From Sporodiniella umbellata (lineage: Eukaryota > Mucoromycota > Mucoromycetes > Mucorales > Rhizopodaceae), in assembly GCA_025677835.1 (NCBI GenBank), contig JAIXMR010000046.1, forward strand, positions 1 through 64,000: a stretch of DNA of 64,000 bases, written 5' to 3'. This document shows, one piece after another, positions 51,796 through 63,600 of this stretch. Under the pieces are notes generated by a model that ran no database searches, was not told the DNA's origin, and was given only the letters and a program-made list of their open reading frames with translations. The translations under genes and the position numbers were made by a program. Within the stretch, counting starts at the first letter, position 1. Each line of letters begins with the position of its first letter.

Positions 51796-53152
51796 TATAT
51801 AATAAAAATTAGTTGAAAGAAAAGCTCGAAAAAAAAGAGTGGGAAAATAAGAGTTGCATGGCAAAGGAGTAAAAGCAGAAATCGGCGTTTATTTTACCCA
51901 GCTGATGAAATAGAAACCGTTTTGTTGTCTTTGTATTTAGAAAATGACAGTTACTGTTGTTAGGGCTCTATTAACGCTCTTTTTATTTAGATTGACAGCG
52001 CTAGAGATCTTTCTTTTTTTTTTTTTTTTGCCAAACCAACTAAACGCTTCGATGTTGTAGTTTATAGGATGACCGCTCAGTAACCAAGTCCCTAAAAATC
52101 AATCTTTGCTGAGTACACAGAGGATAAGCATGTCCTGGGACATATCGGAATAACAATAGGCTTACAGTTATAGACCAGTTTACTTATTAAGGGGACTTTA
52201 TTAAACTTTTCTAAGAAATGGTGCGTTTTATTTCGTGACGACACAAAGCGCTGTCTTCACCTTTACTTGTAATAAGCATATAAAGGGCTGACTTCTAGCC
52301 CAATAACATAATATCTTAATGATACTGATAGCAGTATATCTGATTATAAATGGGGCTTTTTTAAGGCGCTTTTTGTTAAGAGTCTGAAAACTACGCTATC
52401 AGAAATGTTGCTTTAGAATTGGCTTTGACAACTAGGAAAGACTTGTCAGTATAATATAAAGAATCAAAGTCACTGTCAACAGATGAACAGTATTTTTAAT
52501 TACTTAATTTTTGTTTTACATATGAAGCTTTACATGCATTATTGTCACTGGCACTCTCAAATAGATTTGAAAATTGCAATTCTATACACTTTTAGAGTCA
52601 ACCAACATCATTGTACCTTTTTGTATCGAATCCCCTGAAATTGTTTACATGCCTACTTTCGTTGCGACCTCTTGGATACACTAGACACACCCATAGACTA
52701 GATCATGAATTTGAATAGAAAGGCACCTTTAGCCCTAGCCAAGCGTTTACCTTTGTAATAAAGCCCTAAGAAAAAGCAAATTTTAAATTTCTCGCTGTTT
52801 TTTAGTATAGATGTTTTTTTGGTTTGAAAAGAAAAAGAAGCATTGTAGCTTACAAAAATCAAAACCGAGACGCTGCATTCTACAGCTGTTGCCTGTACAG
52901 CCACATTAGAGAAGCTGCTCAATAATAGTAATTATTTGCGGATTACGTGTCGCAAGTATAAAACATCAACTACTTGATTACCAAATATGTATCTACAACT
53001 AATATGCCTTTCAAAAGCTAAAGTTTTGAAATTCTAGTTGTTAGGTTCAAAACCTATTACTGAGCATTTCGTACTCCACCGTATCACATAGAAAAAGTTA
53101 ATAAAAGGAGTCACTTTAGTTTACTTTAATTTTTGCCTTTATCTTCAAAGCG
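51796..53152. other. 1.36-kb spacer between divergent genes
   Basis: AT-rich and without a supported gene. A short minus ORF (52698-52922) lacks family features. It should contain the promoters of the isochorismatase-like gene and the kinesin. Confidence 0.55.
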
Positions 53153-55044
53153 ATGATGAATCAGAGTAAACGACATCACAGTCTTGGTTACAACAAAGAT
53201 CCAAAAAAGCTTACGATCAGTGCCAGAAAAATAGCCACTAAAGCCAAAGGAGCATCAAATCTTCCTTTAGCTAAATCAAAAGCAATCACAAATTTTCCCA
53301 AATCATCTAAAAGAAGTTCCCTGAGTCCTCAGACAGAAAACAATATTGAAGTAATCCTTCGCTGCAAGTATGTTTTTTCTAAAAAAAAAAAAAAAGCTTA
53401 GAAATGTCAAGATAATTAAACTCTTGTTTCTTTTTTTTTATAGGGGAAAACACAATTTGAAACCTGTTTTGCCAAACGTGACGCGCCCTTCTGTTATAGC
53501 GCCAGAGATAGGAAATGAAGAAACAGACATTCGTTTGAATGAGAAAAATACCACATACAAATTTGATCACGTTTTCTACCAAGAATGTTCTCAACAAAGA
53601 CTCTATGATCGAGTAGGAAAACCCATTATTCATGAAGTATTAAATGGGTACAACTGTACTATTTTCGCATATGGACAAACAGGAACAGGAAAAACATATA
53701 CAATGGAAGGAGAATTATCTGATACAGACGATAAGCCAGTAATCAACTCAGGAATTATACCGCGCATCATATATGATTTGTTTCAAAATCTGAAAAGAAA
53801 AGAAGACACAGTTAAAATATCAATGCTTGAGCTTTATAACGAGGAGCTTCGAGACCTACTTCGCCAAAATGAAGACTCAAAACCTTTAAATATCTTTGAA
53901 GATAGCGCATCAGGCGTAAAGGTACAAAATGCTCATGAAGTACTCATTACCAATGCTTCCCAAGGCCTTGATATAATGCGGTCTGGCGTCAAAAAAAGAA
54001 TGACGGCAGCCACTAAATGCAATGAGAAATCAAGGTATAAATCAAATTGCTAAAAAAAAAATCTAAAATGCTTTATATAATAGTCGCTCTCATTGTATAT
54101 ACACTTTAACAATAACATTTCAAAAGAAAAATGAGAATGGAGTCCTTGTTTTCTGTACTAGCAAATTGAATCTTGTTGACCTTGCAGGCTCTGAAAACAG
54201 CAAGGCTTCTGGTTCAGAGCATTTACGAGCAAAAGAAGCCTCTTCAATTAACAAGAGCTTGTTGACTCTGGGTAGAGTAATCAAATCGCTGGCCGAAAAA
54301 GCATTACACATACCATATAGAGAAAGCAAGTTAACAAGACTTTTGAAAGACTCTTTGGGAGGAAGAACAAAGACGGCTATTATTACGACAGTTGACCCAT
54401 TGATTCAGAGTGTAGAAGAAATCAAAAACACTCTTGAATATAGTAGTCATGCCAAATCAATATCGAACATCCCTCAAAAAAACACGACAGTTCTTTATCA
54501 AAAGCAAATGGACGAAGTAATTAATGACTACCTTAAGTTACAGGAAGAACTACATCGCTCCTGGAACAAAAACGGGCATTGTCTGTCTAATGACGAGTAC
54601 GATGAATGGTTAACTAAATTTGAAACTACACAGCAGCGACTAGTAGAAAGGGATGAAGAAAATGTTTTACTAAGAGAAGAAAATTATGCATCAAGAGAAG
54701 AAGCAAAGAAAAGAGAAGACGCAGCCAAAAAATGCGAAGAAGCGATTCTGAAGCTAAAAGAAGAAGGAAAAAAGAAGGATGAAGAAACTGCAGCTATGAA
54801 AAAAGAGCTCATAGCAATGCGGAGGGAAGCTATGCTAGCTAAAGACGAAGCTAAAAAAAAGGATGCGAAACTTTTAGAATTAAGTAATAGAAACGAAGCA
54901 ATTGAAGAAGAAAATAACCAGTACCGAAAAGAAATCAAAAATTTAAGAACAGACTTCAACCATATATCGGAATTTGCGACTAAAAGAGGAGTGAAGCGAG
55001 AACGAGAGAATGACATGCTAGAAGATCGATCTCGAAAAAAATGA
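53153..55044 (+). CDS. Kinesin-5 (BimC)-like motor with short tail
   Basis: Three exons (53153-53367, 53444-54034, 54084-55044) give 588 aa. The motor spans about 65-430. The P-loop is IFAYGQTGTGKTYTMEGE, with ISMLELYNEELRDLL, switch I NEKSSRSHCIYTL (rebuilt across an intron) and switch II LVDLAGSEN. SINKSLLTLGRVIKSLAE and HIPYRESKLTRLLKDSLGGR complete it. NGYNCTIFAYGQ and the EGEL insert are typical of kinesin-5, the plus-end motors that slide spindle microtubules. After the neck a roughly 150-residue charged coiled coil ends in a basic tail (KRGVKRERENDMLEDRSRKK). Canonical kinesin-5 is about 1000 aa with a long stalk and BimC box, both missing here, so it may be a specialised paralogue. 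The first 65 residues are a basic, Ser/Lys-rich extension. Confidence 0.88.
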
Positions 55045-57024
55045 AGTCGTTGGTAAACTGCTAAAACAAAAACGAAAAAAAAACTGTCTATACGTTATAT
55101 TTTATTATACCTACAATATTTGTACATAAAGAGAACAAAACAAAAAATAAACAAAGCAATCAATAAAAACAGCTATCCGTATCTACCACAGTCTAAACAA
55201 TATCAAACATTTCGAACAGTAATCTATTCTTGCATGGTACTATATTTTACCTATAAAAAGGCTAACTTAAATCAAACTAGCGCCAACCCTAAAAGGACAG
55301 TCATTAAGAAAGCTATATTTTATACAGACTGATGTTGCTTTGTGTTTATATAATTCACCAGCAAAATGAAGGAATTATCCACAGATATAGTAGTGAACCA
55401 TAACAATAGTAGAGTTGACAAAAAAAGAAAACATGATAAAAGAAACAGCCAAGACAACTGAAAGTTGATCTATCCAAAAAAAAAAATAGAGGCTGTTTGT
55501 TTAATAGACATCTTTTTGCCTAAGCCTATTAGTAGTTTTCTGTACAAGTAGACTAAGGTAATATAGATACACCGAATTGCTATATAGAGTGCACAAACAA
55601 AAATGCTTCACATTCGCGTACTTCATTAAGCACGGAGAAAATACTAAAATGAGAGAATATGGTATAGAATATTGTTAGCCATTATATGGAGCAAATATGC
55701 CTTTATTTAATATAAACAAACCCAAAAAAAAAAAATTGGTTTTTTTTTTTTGAAAAAGACATTATTTATTAATACGAATTGTAACTTTTCCGAAGCTTGC
55801 ATTTTAATCCAAAAAAAAAAAAAAATAGGCCCAACTCGAACTGTCTTTTGCAAATACTATAGCGGGCTGACAAAAAGGGCTTTAGCTACTGTACTTAAAA
55901 AGCGAGTGAAAAAAAGTTGACACTCTTTATTTTATTTTATTTCTTACTGTAGCTGCTTTCTGCAGCTCTGAGCTAGGCGTAGACTATAAATGCTTATATC
56001 TTGTTCTTGTCTGTGTTTTTTTATTTTTATTTTTTCAAATTTCACCTAGCGAAACCAAGTGTCACGAAAAGTGCATACGTATGTAGGTTTATGTATGGAT
56101 ATATGTGTGTAATTATGTACGCGTTTAAAAATAGTGAAATACATTCAGTTTTTAAACAGAGAGACGTTGTGGTGAGGCGCTTTCTTTTTTTATTGCTATT
56201 ATTGCTATTTATAAGTGCTACATAAGAAAATGCAAAATTAAGAAATGAATTTTATGTTGCCATCTATAGCTTTATTCTACTATTATAACCTCTTTTTATC
56301 CTCGAAATAAACTATTGCCGTTCTCTAGTAAGAGTATTCCTATCTTTTGGTTTGTTTTTCCAGCCAATGATGTTACTATTATTATTACTGTTATTATAGC
56401 AGAATCTATGACAGGTATCTTACAAAGCTCCTTCCACGCTAAAACCAGAAAAAAAGACATAGTCTTGTAGATAAACCCTAATTAGCAAAGTAAAAGAAAC
56501 TGTTTTTCTCAGCAACGAGAATTCAGCCTACTTGATCTGATCTGGTGACTTTTTGCAGCTTAAAGTCATATGTGTGAGGCACAAGGTATGTTTTAAAAGC
56601 AAGGAACATCAAAGCCACGATAGACATGAAGTTTTCCAATGAAAGTATGAAAAAAAGAGGCCTCTATAGCCTTAGAAAACGGCGCATTCAAGGCTTCATA
56701 GCATACCTGCAGCTTTTTTTTTTTTTTTTCAAAAATAAAAGGACGGAAAGGCAATCTACGTTTGAGCTGAACAAACTTTTATTTTTTTAGGAAGCTATGA
56801 CCCTCTTTGATGCCTAACAATCTCTTTAAATTACTGACATTTTACCAACCACCATTTAATAATCTAAATAAGGTAATGATGATCCAGAGAGCAATTTTAT
56901 ACTCTAAGCACTCTTTGTTTAGTGTATTGCATTTGATCATTTTTATGGGCAATGACTTTTAATGTAGCCGCCATTTACATTTCATAAGAAACTTGAAAAT
57001 AGAATACGTTCAATCTGTTTGGTC

Positions 57025-57027
<3 letters not shown>

Positions 57028-57055
<28 letters not shown>
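57028..57055. repeat. (AT)n dinucleotide run
   Basis: About 14 AT units in intergenic DNA, followed by a purine block (aaaggggaggaagagg). Confidence 0.9.
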
Positions 57056-57058
<3 letters not shown>

Positions 57059-57676
57059 GGGAGGAAGAGGAGTAGTCGGGTACAATTATAAAAAAAAAAG
57101 CTATCAAGAGTTGTAGTGTACAATATCTAAGGTTAAAATTTCCGTACTATAATAACAGGACTAAGCACATGAGTATTCTGTGTCTCTTTTTTTTTTTTAT
57201 AAACTTACATAAGAGAGCTAATTTATTCAATGACAAGAGGCGTGTTTACTTCCAAAATGGTTTTAAGAAAAAGTAACTTTCTTTTATTTTTCGTTTTTGG
57301 TAAACAATAATGAACAAGTAAACACAGAAGCGATCAACTTTTTTTGTCTAACAAATAAAATAAAGGCGGCCAGTTTTCACTTTCCCCCTTTTTTTAGGGT
57401 TTATTTCGGATTTGATCACAAAAAATCTTTAGGCAAATCGGAACTAAACGCTGTCGTTACGCAGAAAGAAGTGTAGAGGCAGAACGGGTTACGGCAGTGA
57501 ACAAGCTCTGCGCATATTAGGCTTTCTTTAAATATATAAAAGTATTATTATCTCACCCCCTTAGCCTCCTCCCTGTTCTCTTTTTTTTTTTTTTTTTTTT
57601 CCTGTCAAACAAATAGTTTCATCATTATTTAGACAAATACGAAAAATTTATCCTAAAAAAGAAAATAAAACACCCT

Positions 57677-57684
57677 TATAAATA
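57677..57684 (+). promoter_or_regulatory. TATA-like box of the cyclin gene
   Basis: TATAAATA 54 bp before the start codon, followed by a CT-rich stretch with TCACTC. Position and context fit a core promoter, but in AT-rich DNA the word alone is weak evidence. Confidence 0.4.
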
Positions 57685-57738
57685 CAACCCCTCTTTTTCT
57701 CACTCTTTATTTATTTACTATTCAGCTACAGAAAAACA

Positions 57739-58336
57739 ATGACCTTATCAAAAGCCATTCCAGATTCTTTTATCATTTATATGGCAAATCGTGTTTTTCA
57801 TTTGGTTCAGTGTCCTCGAGAAGATGAACTTGGAGAGTCGCTGTTGCCTTTACCAGTGTTTATTAAATCTGTTTATCGAAAATGCAGCCTTAGTCCAGCA
57901 GTTCTTTTTGCTAGTTTGATCTATCTAGAAAGACTAAAGAAAAGACTGCCCGTTGGATCCAATGGGGGTAAAAGAGGTTAACAATGGAGTAAAGAGTACT
58001 TTCTAATATACAATTAGAATACGACACACCCTACAAACTGTTTTTGTCTTCCGTCATTTTGGCCACCAAATACATTGAAGATCATAGAAAACATACAATG
58101 GTCATCTATAAATTTGTCTCTAGTCTGTATAATTTGAAAGAACTAAGTGAAATGGAAAGAAGTTTTCTAGGTTTTTTAAACGTAAGAAAAAGGCAACAAA
58201 AAAAAAAAAAAAATAGCCATTGATATAGGATGGGTAACAACCTTGACAATAGTTTGATTTGTATGTGGACAGAGACGAAATGTTTGAATTTACCAAGAAA
58301 CATCAAGACAAACTTGAGACAAATCGTTATGTATAG
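57739..58336 (+). CDS. Pho80-type cyclin (single cyclin box)
   Basis: Three exons (57739-57967, 58018-58181, 58253-58336) give 158 aa. One cyclin box fills the protein: SFIIYMANRVFHLVQCP, SVYRKCSLSPAVLFASLIYL, YKLFLSSVILATKYIED, SEMERSFLGFLNFDLYV and FEFTKKHQDKL. The FLNFDLYV segment becomes continuous only when the third exon starts at 58253, which fixes that junction. Pho80/Pcl cyclins pair with Pho85-type kinases in phosphate signalling and polarity. Which process this one serves is unknown. Its small size is at the low end of the family and it has no regulatory extension. It lies tail to tail with the OPT transporter (220 bp between stops). Confidence 0.85.
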
Positions 58337-58556
58337 ACTTCCCTTTGTTCTCTTTTGTATGTATTTTATTTATTTAAACACCGTATTTTTTTTATCCAAA
58401 AAAAGGCATATTATACCAAGAACAGATTTTTTTTTTTTTTTTTTTGAAAAAAAGATGCATTATAAACAATTTTTTCTTTATTGTACATGTTATTTATATA
58501 TAAGAAGGGGTATATGATTATGGAAAGAAAAAGAGAAAAAAATAAGGGTTTTTTTT

Positions 58557-60859
58557 TTATGCGTATACGTCGACACCACTCCAGTTAGCTGTAGCCAGAG
58601 GACATTGGTCTACCGATTCAGGGTTATTACCCCACCAGGTAGGGAAATGAAGCTCAGTGTTTTGGAAGGCAAAGAAGATGACGATGGCGCAGATAGCGAC
58701 ACCTGAATCCAGTGCTGCAGAAAGGACATAGTTGTATTTCTTCCACCAGGCGTTGGCCTTTCGCTTGATATAGAAATTGAAAATGAAACCGATAAGAGCC
58801 CAAACGGGAGCCACGTTGGTAGGTGCAGGCGGATAAGGCGCAGGACCCAACATAAAGACGGGGATACTCACATGGCGAACCCAAGAATCCGGATACTTTT
58901 GTTTAAGAAGATAGAATGGGATTGGCAAGAGGAAGCCACCGAGTAAGAAATAAGGGATGCTATGGTACAACGAGCCGGGCGCAAAGAACCGTGTGGGGCC
59001 GATCAAGCCCCAGATGACAGAGGAAGCGCCAAAAAGACCTGCGTTGGGACAGGTCCATGGGTAGGCGCTACGAGTGCAGATATTGGGGATGGAGCCCATC
59101 AGGTAATTGGTAGTGCCGAGAGAGACAAAGGAGGCAATGATGGTGCCCACCACCTGGAAGGTAAACATTTCTCGAGGCGGGATCTTCATATAGTGACCTA
59201 GTTTGAGATCCTGAGCAAACAATAGCGCCTGGCGTACGGTGATATAGCCATAGGTCTTGAAGATCATGTTGCCGATAGGGTGTCCGGGGCGAATGGCACC
59301 GTAGACCCATTCGGTAATCATCGAAATCGTAGGCGACTGAGAGGTGATGGCTGTGATGATGCCAATAGGCAGCAACCAGACAAAGGCAAGAATCACAGCT
59401 ACGATCAAGGCCCACCAGGGCATATCTGAGGGGTAGACCACGATCGTAGCAAAGCTCATACCCAAAGCAATCACAAACAAGGCCACATACCACAGGTCGG
59501 GGACTTCCTTGTAGTTGTCCATCAGGCGGGCATGGATATCATCATCGCCCTGGCGAGCGCTCTTGAACCGTCTCCAGATATCCTTACCGTTGTAGAGCAC
59601 GGTGTGGGTGATGATGGCACCCAGGGCAGCCAAGCCTTGACCGTAACAGATGGCAAAGAAGCTGGTGATACGGATCGGCGAGTACTCCTCATAGGCAGTC
59701 TCGTTCAGGTATTGTTCGGGTGTCAAGACGCGCGAGCGGTTGAATTGCTCGCCAAAGATATCGTACTGATGGGTGTTGTAGAACGGGAACTTTTTGCTCT
59801 CCCAAGAATCTGAGTAGTAGACTGCGGGCACCAAGATCCAGATGAAGAAAACAAAGCCGGCAATCATGTTGGCCTGCACCACCCAAGGGATGGCTAAAGG
59901 ACTAGGATACCAAGCAGCCAGCTGACTCCAATCGAGTGTGAAACTGCCAATACCAAGCCCGTTGACACCACTGCCGATCTGAGAGACCAAGACAGAGTCC
60001 CTCTTGATCCAGCAGATCCAGGAAATTGAGGTCAACACAGGAATGATATAACCCGGGAAAAAGTACCAGCAGAAAGAGCCGGTGAAGGCAATCATAAAGA
60101 ACTTGTTTCGACTCAAACGTAAACCAGGCGTCAAGGCTTCGGCATCCTCGACCTCCTTGGGCACTTTCTTGTGCAGGGTATGGAAAAGAGTGGCATTGAC
60201 CAGGTTGATAGGCCAGACCATGGACGAGGGACGGACGAGGAAGCGACGAAGAACGCCAGCGAAACCGAAGCCTAACAGACTGGTGGTCAAGACGAGTAGA
60301 ATACCGCCGCCAAAACCCCAGTCCTGGTTGTAATAAAGTTTCTGCACAACAATAATATCAATAGCGTCGAATGAGGTGGCTGCAGCGTTGGCCATGACAG
60401 TAATCAACACATGTTCTTTCACGTTGAAGGGTGCTGGATTCAGGTTGAATCGGAAAGGGCCCAGAGGAAGTTCGTAGTTAGGCAAGAGCTTTTCCGATAG
60501 CTTTCCGGCCGGAAATGCCAGCAGCTGAACTACAATCACTTTGATGGTCAAAGGGTTGGCTCTGAACCAGAAAAACTATCCATTCCGGTCAGAATATAAA
60601 AGCATTCGACATAGAAAATCACAATTACCTGGTTCGTAAACGAGATCGCCGCAGAAAAAACAATGCCCCAGAACCAGGCTCGGAAAGTACTGGTGGGCAG
60701 GCTTGTATCGTCTGTGGGCGGGATACTCGCTCTGACTTCTTCAATAGGTGAGTCTTCAATAGAAATGTCATCTTCGGATCCGGCTCTCTTCATGATAGAA
60801 TCATTGGCGATATGCTTGCCATCGATCGAAGACTCGGACGGGGGAGACTTCAAATCCAT
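58557..60859 (-). CDS. OPT-family oligopeptide transporter
   Basis: Two exons (60629-60859, 58557-60575) give 749 aa. A cytosolic N-terminus of about 60 residues rich in Ser/Asp/Glu leads into about 14 hydrophobic spans. OPT hallmarks: FFWFRANPLTIKVIVVQLLA, FPAGKLSEKLLP, NLNPAPFNVKEH (the NPG/NPxPF-type motif), IPVLTSISWICWI, RPGHPIGNMIFKTYGYITVR and CTRSAYPWTCPNAG. These are plasma-membrane proton-coupled importers of tetra- or pentapeptides and related compounds. Codon use is strongly biased to C/G-ending codons, far more than in neighbours, which suggests high expression. The N-terminal acidic and serine-rich stretch may be a regulatory or endocytosis region. Confidence 0.93.
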
Positions 60860-61434
60860 ACTAAGCTTGGTTTAAATAATCAAGATGAAAGAAAAACAAG
60901 TCAAGAAAGCTATTAGGAGAAAAACTCTTTATTATTAATAGCCACTTTGTATTTATAATAAAAAAAAAATTGCAGAGTTTTCGCCCAATCAATATTTTAC
61001 TGTTGTTATTCTTTCCTGTAAGCACGCCATCAAGAACGAATAGAACCCTTGAACTCAATTCAACTCCAGCTTTTTTTTTTTTTTTTTTTTTTTTGGTAAA
61101 ATGGCTATGATATAGTAGAGGATCAAGGACAATAACGATACAATTAAAAGATAGCAGATCGAAATAAAAACCATAAAAAGAGAGTGCCAAAGTAACAAGA
61201 CCAGTAAAGACTACAAGTAAAGACATACACTGAGCTGCGGGCGTTGAATCCAGACAGAGTGTAACCGTTCATCGGGAAGCATATCGAGCCTAGTATTTAT
61301 AAGCAAGTGACTTAATTCTGCTGTCAGTCTTTCGAAGCCCTTCGTTCAAGATCGATACTGTGTTGGACTAAAATTAAATGAATATACACAAAGCATTTTT
61401 TCTATGGACGCTAATTGACTCTTTTTTTTTTCTA
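60860..61434. other. OPT transporter upstream region
   Basis: Contains a T26 run near 61070-61095 and no supported ORF. No plus-strand ATG here could be joined to the coding-like fragment downstream. Confidence 0.5.
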
Positions 61435-61668
61435 GAATCTATCGCCAAAAAGGTGGAAAGAATTGCGTCTTACTGCAGTTACACAGAATAACGCGATATT
61501 GTTTCTTTTCCCAAAAGAAAACAATGCGCGTTTAGAAAAGTCCGTGTTACCTCAGACCGTTTCAGTAGGCGATGAGACAGGGCAACAAGAGTGGACCTTG
61601 AAATCAAATGAGTAAAGAAAGAGAGGTCCAAGGTGTATTTCGCCATAACTGTTTATGGATTCGCAACC

Positions 61669-61704
<36 letters not shown>

Positions 61705-62411
61705 GTGTTTAACCATCCATGACGTCTCCAGAAAGCTTGTTAACTCAAGTGTTTTCTTGTATCGATTAGAAAAAAAAAAGTTATCCAATCAGAGTCTATC
61801 CTTCTGCCATCTACGACTTTTGAAGACAAATCAAGATTTCTATGGTCAAATGCTTTTTCTTGGAGGCAGTTTTAATTAAACAAGATCTATCTTCTGATCA
61901 CAGATTGCGAAATAAAAAGTTCCTAAACAGTGTCACAAAAAGGGTATATTTTCATTTAAAAACACCTGAGCTTTACATCTTGAGACTTTTTGGGCAGTAC
62001 TTTTGCAAGTATGTAAGCACAGAAATTGACTTGGGGTCACTGTGAGCCTAATTCTATATGTGCTTGGGTAACACATTTATGTTGAATACAAAGCAAAAAC
62101 CCTGAGGCTTTATAAAATTGTACTGACGCTTCCTGCCTTGTCTTTCCCTCTGGATTTTCCTCTTGTCGAAAAAGAGCAAGCCTTCTAGAAACGCTCTAAC
62201 CACAGTTAGGTACTGCTCTCTTTTTTTTTTTTTTTTTCTTGTAGGAAGTTTTAATGAAATCTCAGTATATCGAAACTCATGCACTCAAGAACGATTTCAT
62301 TCAGAGATAATCATCTATCAGTCTTTCCAATCATTCCAGTTTCCGACAAGTTGGAATTCAACTTTTGAGCTTCACGTAACGATCTGCCCCTTTTTTCTAC
62401 AAGCTAAATAA
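61435..62411 (+). pseudogene. Coding-like fragments without a start codon (possible gene remnant or mis-assembled gene)
   Basis: Three stretches read like protein. 61435-61611 (after a ctag acceptor) gives LSPKRWKELRLTAVTQNNAI and then VSVGDETGQQEWTLKSNE. Splicing at 61612 (gtaaag) to about 61733 continues as KLVNSSVFLYRLEKKKLSNQ and DFYGQMLFLGGSFN before a stop. A third stretch from about 62243, again after an acceptor (cttgtag), begins GSFNEISVYRNSCTQERF and runs to 62411. No upstream ATG connects to the first piece, and the 'GSFN' DNA occurs twice. I recognise no family. It may be a decayed gene, or a real gene whose first exon I could not find. Confidence 0.35.
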
Positions 62412-62473
62412 GAGTAGCATTATATGAGTACCTTTGATAAAAAGTTGTTCATGCTAAGAATAACTACTGAAAG

Positions 62474-62685
62474 ATGAGCGACAACGCCTCTAAAAAGGAA
62501 GCTATCATTCAGATGGTAAACAATAACATGGTTGTAAAGAAAAATAACGGTTTCTAAGAAAACTGTAGGCACCCTTTGGAAAGACAACCTTTACTATCAC
62601 GCTAGCCATAAGATTGTTATTGTTAGATCCGGAACAAGTTTTCATGGAGAAAGAAAAGGCAATTATCTACTCTAAATTTCCTTAA
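62474..62685 (+). CDS. Possible 52-aa microprotein, two exons
   Basis: Exons 62474-62515 and 62569-62685 join in phase 0 to 52 codons plus stop. The product begins MSDNASKKEAIIQM and continues APFGKTTFTITLAIRLLLLD, then PEQVFMEKEKAIIYSKFP. It has a short charged start, a hydrophobic helix and a charged end, and the codons are not low complexity. Donor (ATG|GTAAAC) and acceptor (ctgtag) are canonical. No family recognised. It could also be the 3' part of the fragments just upstream. Confidence 0.4.
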
Positions 62686-62740
62686 AAGCATATGGTTGTT
62701 AAATTAAAATGCTCCATGTTGGCTGTAAATAGGTACCTGC

Positions 62741-62771
<31 letters not shown>

Positions 62772-63600
62772 GAAAAAGATGGCAACCGAAAAAACCTCGC
62801 CTAGTTTGAGTGGTGCCCTGAATGTCATCTCCTGATCAGGCCTCTCCACAAAGGGCTCGTGTATATATGCAAAGGAAAGATCAGCGCATTGAGAGCAAAG
62901 TTTATCACAGAAAAAAAAGGGGGGAAGGGAAAAAAAAGAGGAAGATTCGGTAATTGATAAACAGTGGAAAAACAATGTTTTTGAAAAAGATAATATTTAA
63001 AAAGGAATCCTTTTTTATCGTGTCGAGAGTAGCCTGGTTAAAAACAGACTCAAATAGAGCATAGCGTTTTTAGCAATGATAAAGTGTATTTTGCCGCCCT
63101 TTTTTCATTAAACAAAAGCTATACTTACAAGAAGTACATAGTCAGTTAAAAACAAGTAAAACAAAATTAGGAAATTGTTCTTTTATAAAACAAAAAGAAA
63201 AAAAAAAGGAGAAACGAAAACATAAGCAGCTTTCCTTTTTATAAAAGAAAAAAGAAACCTTAATCCTGATAAGTGCGCGATAAGATATCGCCTGTATGCA
63301 AAACAAACTCTTGACGTTACCTCTCCTTAAAAGAAAAGTGCATCCCTTTTTCCGAATAAACACATTATCCCTTACGTATCGAAGGACAGGTTTTATGCTT
63401 ATTTAGTTATAGAATCAAAATTTGCACGCTGTCATGCAACAGCTCCCCTTAACTTGCAAAACTTCTCAAAATAAATCAAGTAGCCTTATACAACTATTTG
63501 GCCCTTTTTTTTCTTCTTCTTCCTCCTATATATTTCAATTTATCTTTCTCCTCTTTTTTTGTTTTTTTTTTGTTTTTTTTTTTTTTTTTGTTTTCAGACA
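62686..63600. other. Upstream region of the Asn-rich gene
   Basis: Poly(T) near 62744-62771 and a strongly pyrimidine-rich stretch at about 63505-63595 directly before the next start codon. No supported ORF in between. Confidence 0.5.

Larger units (their letters stand above)
55045..57738. other. 2.7-kb gene-poor interval
   Basis: AT-rich spacer with homopolymers near 55723-55752 and 57578-57600 and an (AT)n run (separate entry). The ORFs at 55120-55332 and 56001-56225 are judged chance because of their low-complexity composition. The final 80 bp contain a TATA-like box and CT-rich leader for the cyclin gene. Confidence 0.55.

Noticed and set aside
55120..55332. 70-codon plus ORF downstream of the kinesin
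   Set aside because: Lys/Asn/Ile-rich composition expected by chance in AT-rich DNA, with no conserved pattern.
58230..58517. 95-codon plus ORF
   Set aside because: Out-of-frame reading of the last cyclin exon plus homopolymer; the spliced frame gives the expected cyclin helix.
59068..59493. 141-codon minus ORF
   Set aside because: Frame-shifted shadow inside the OPT transporter coding sequence.
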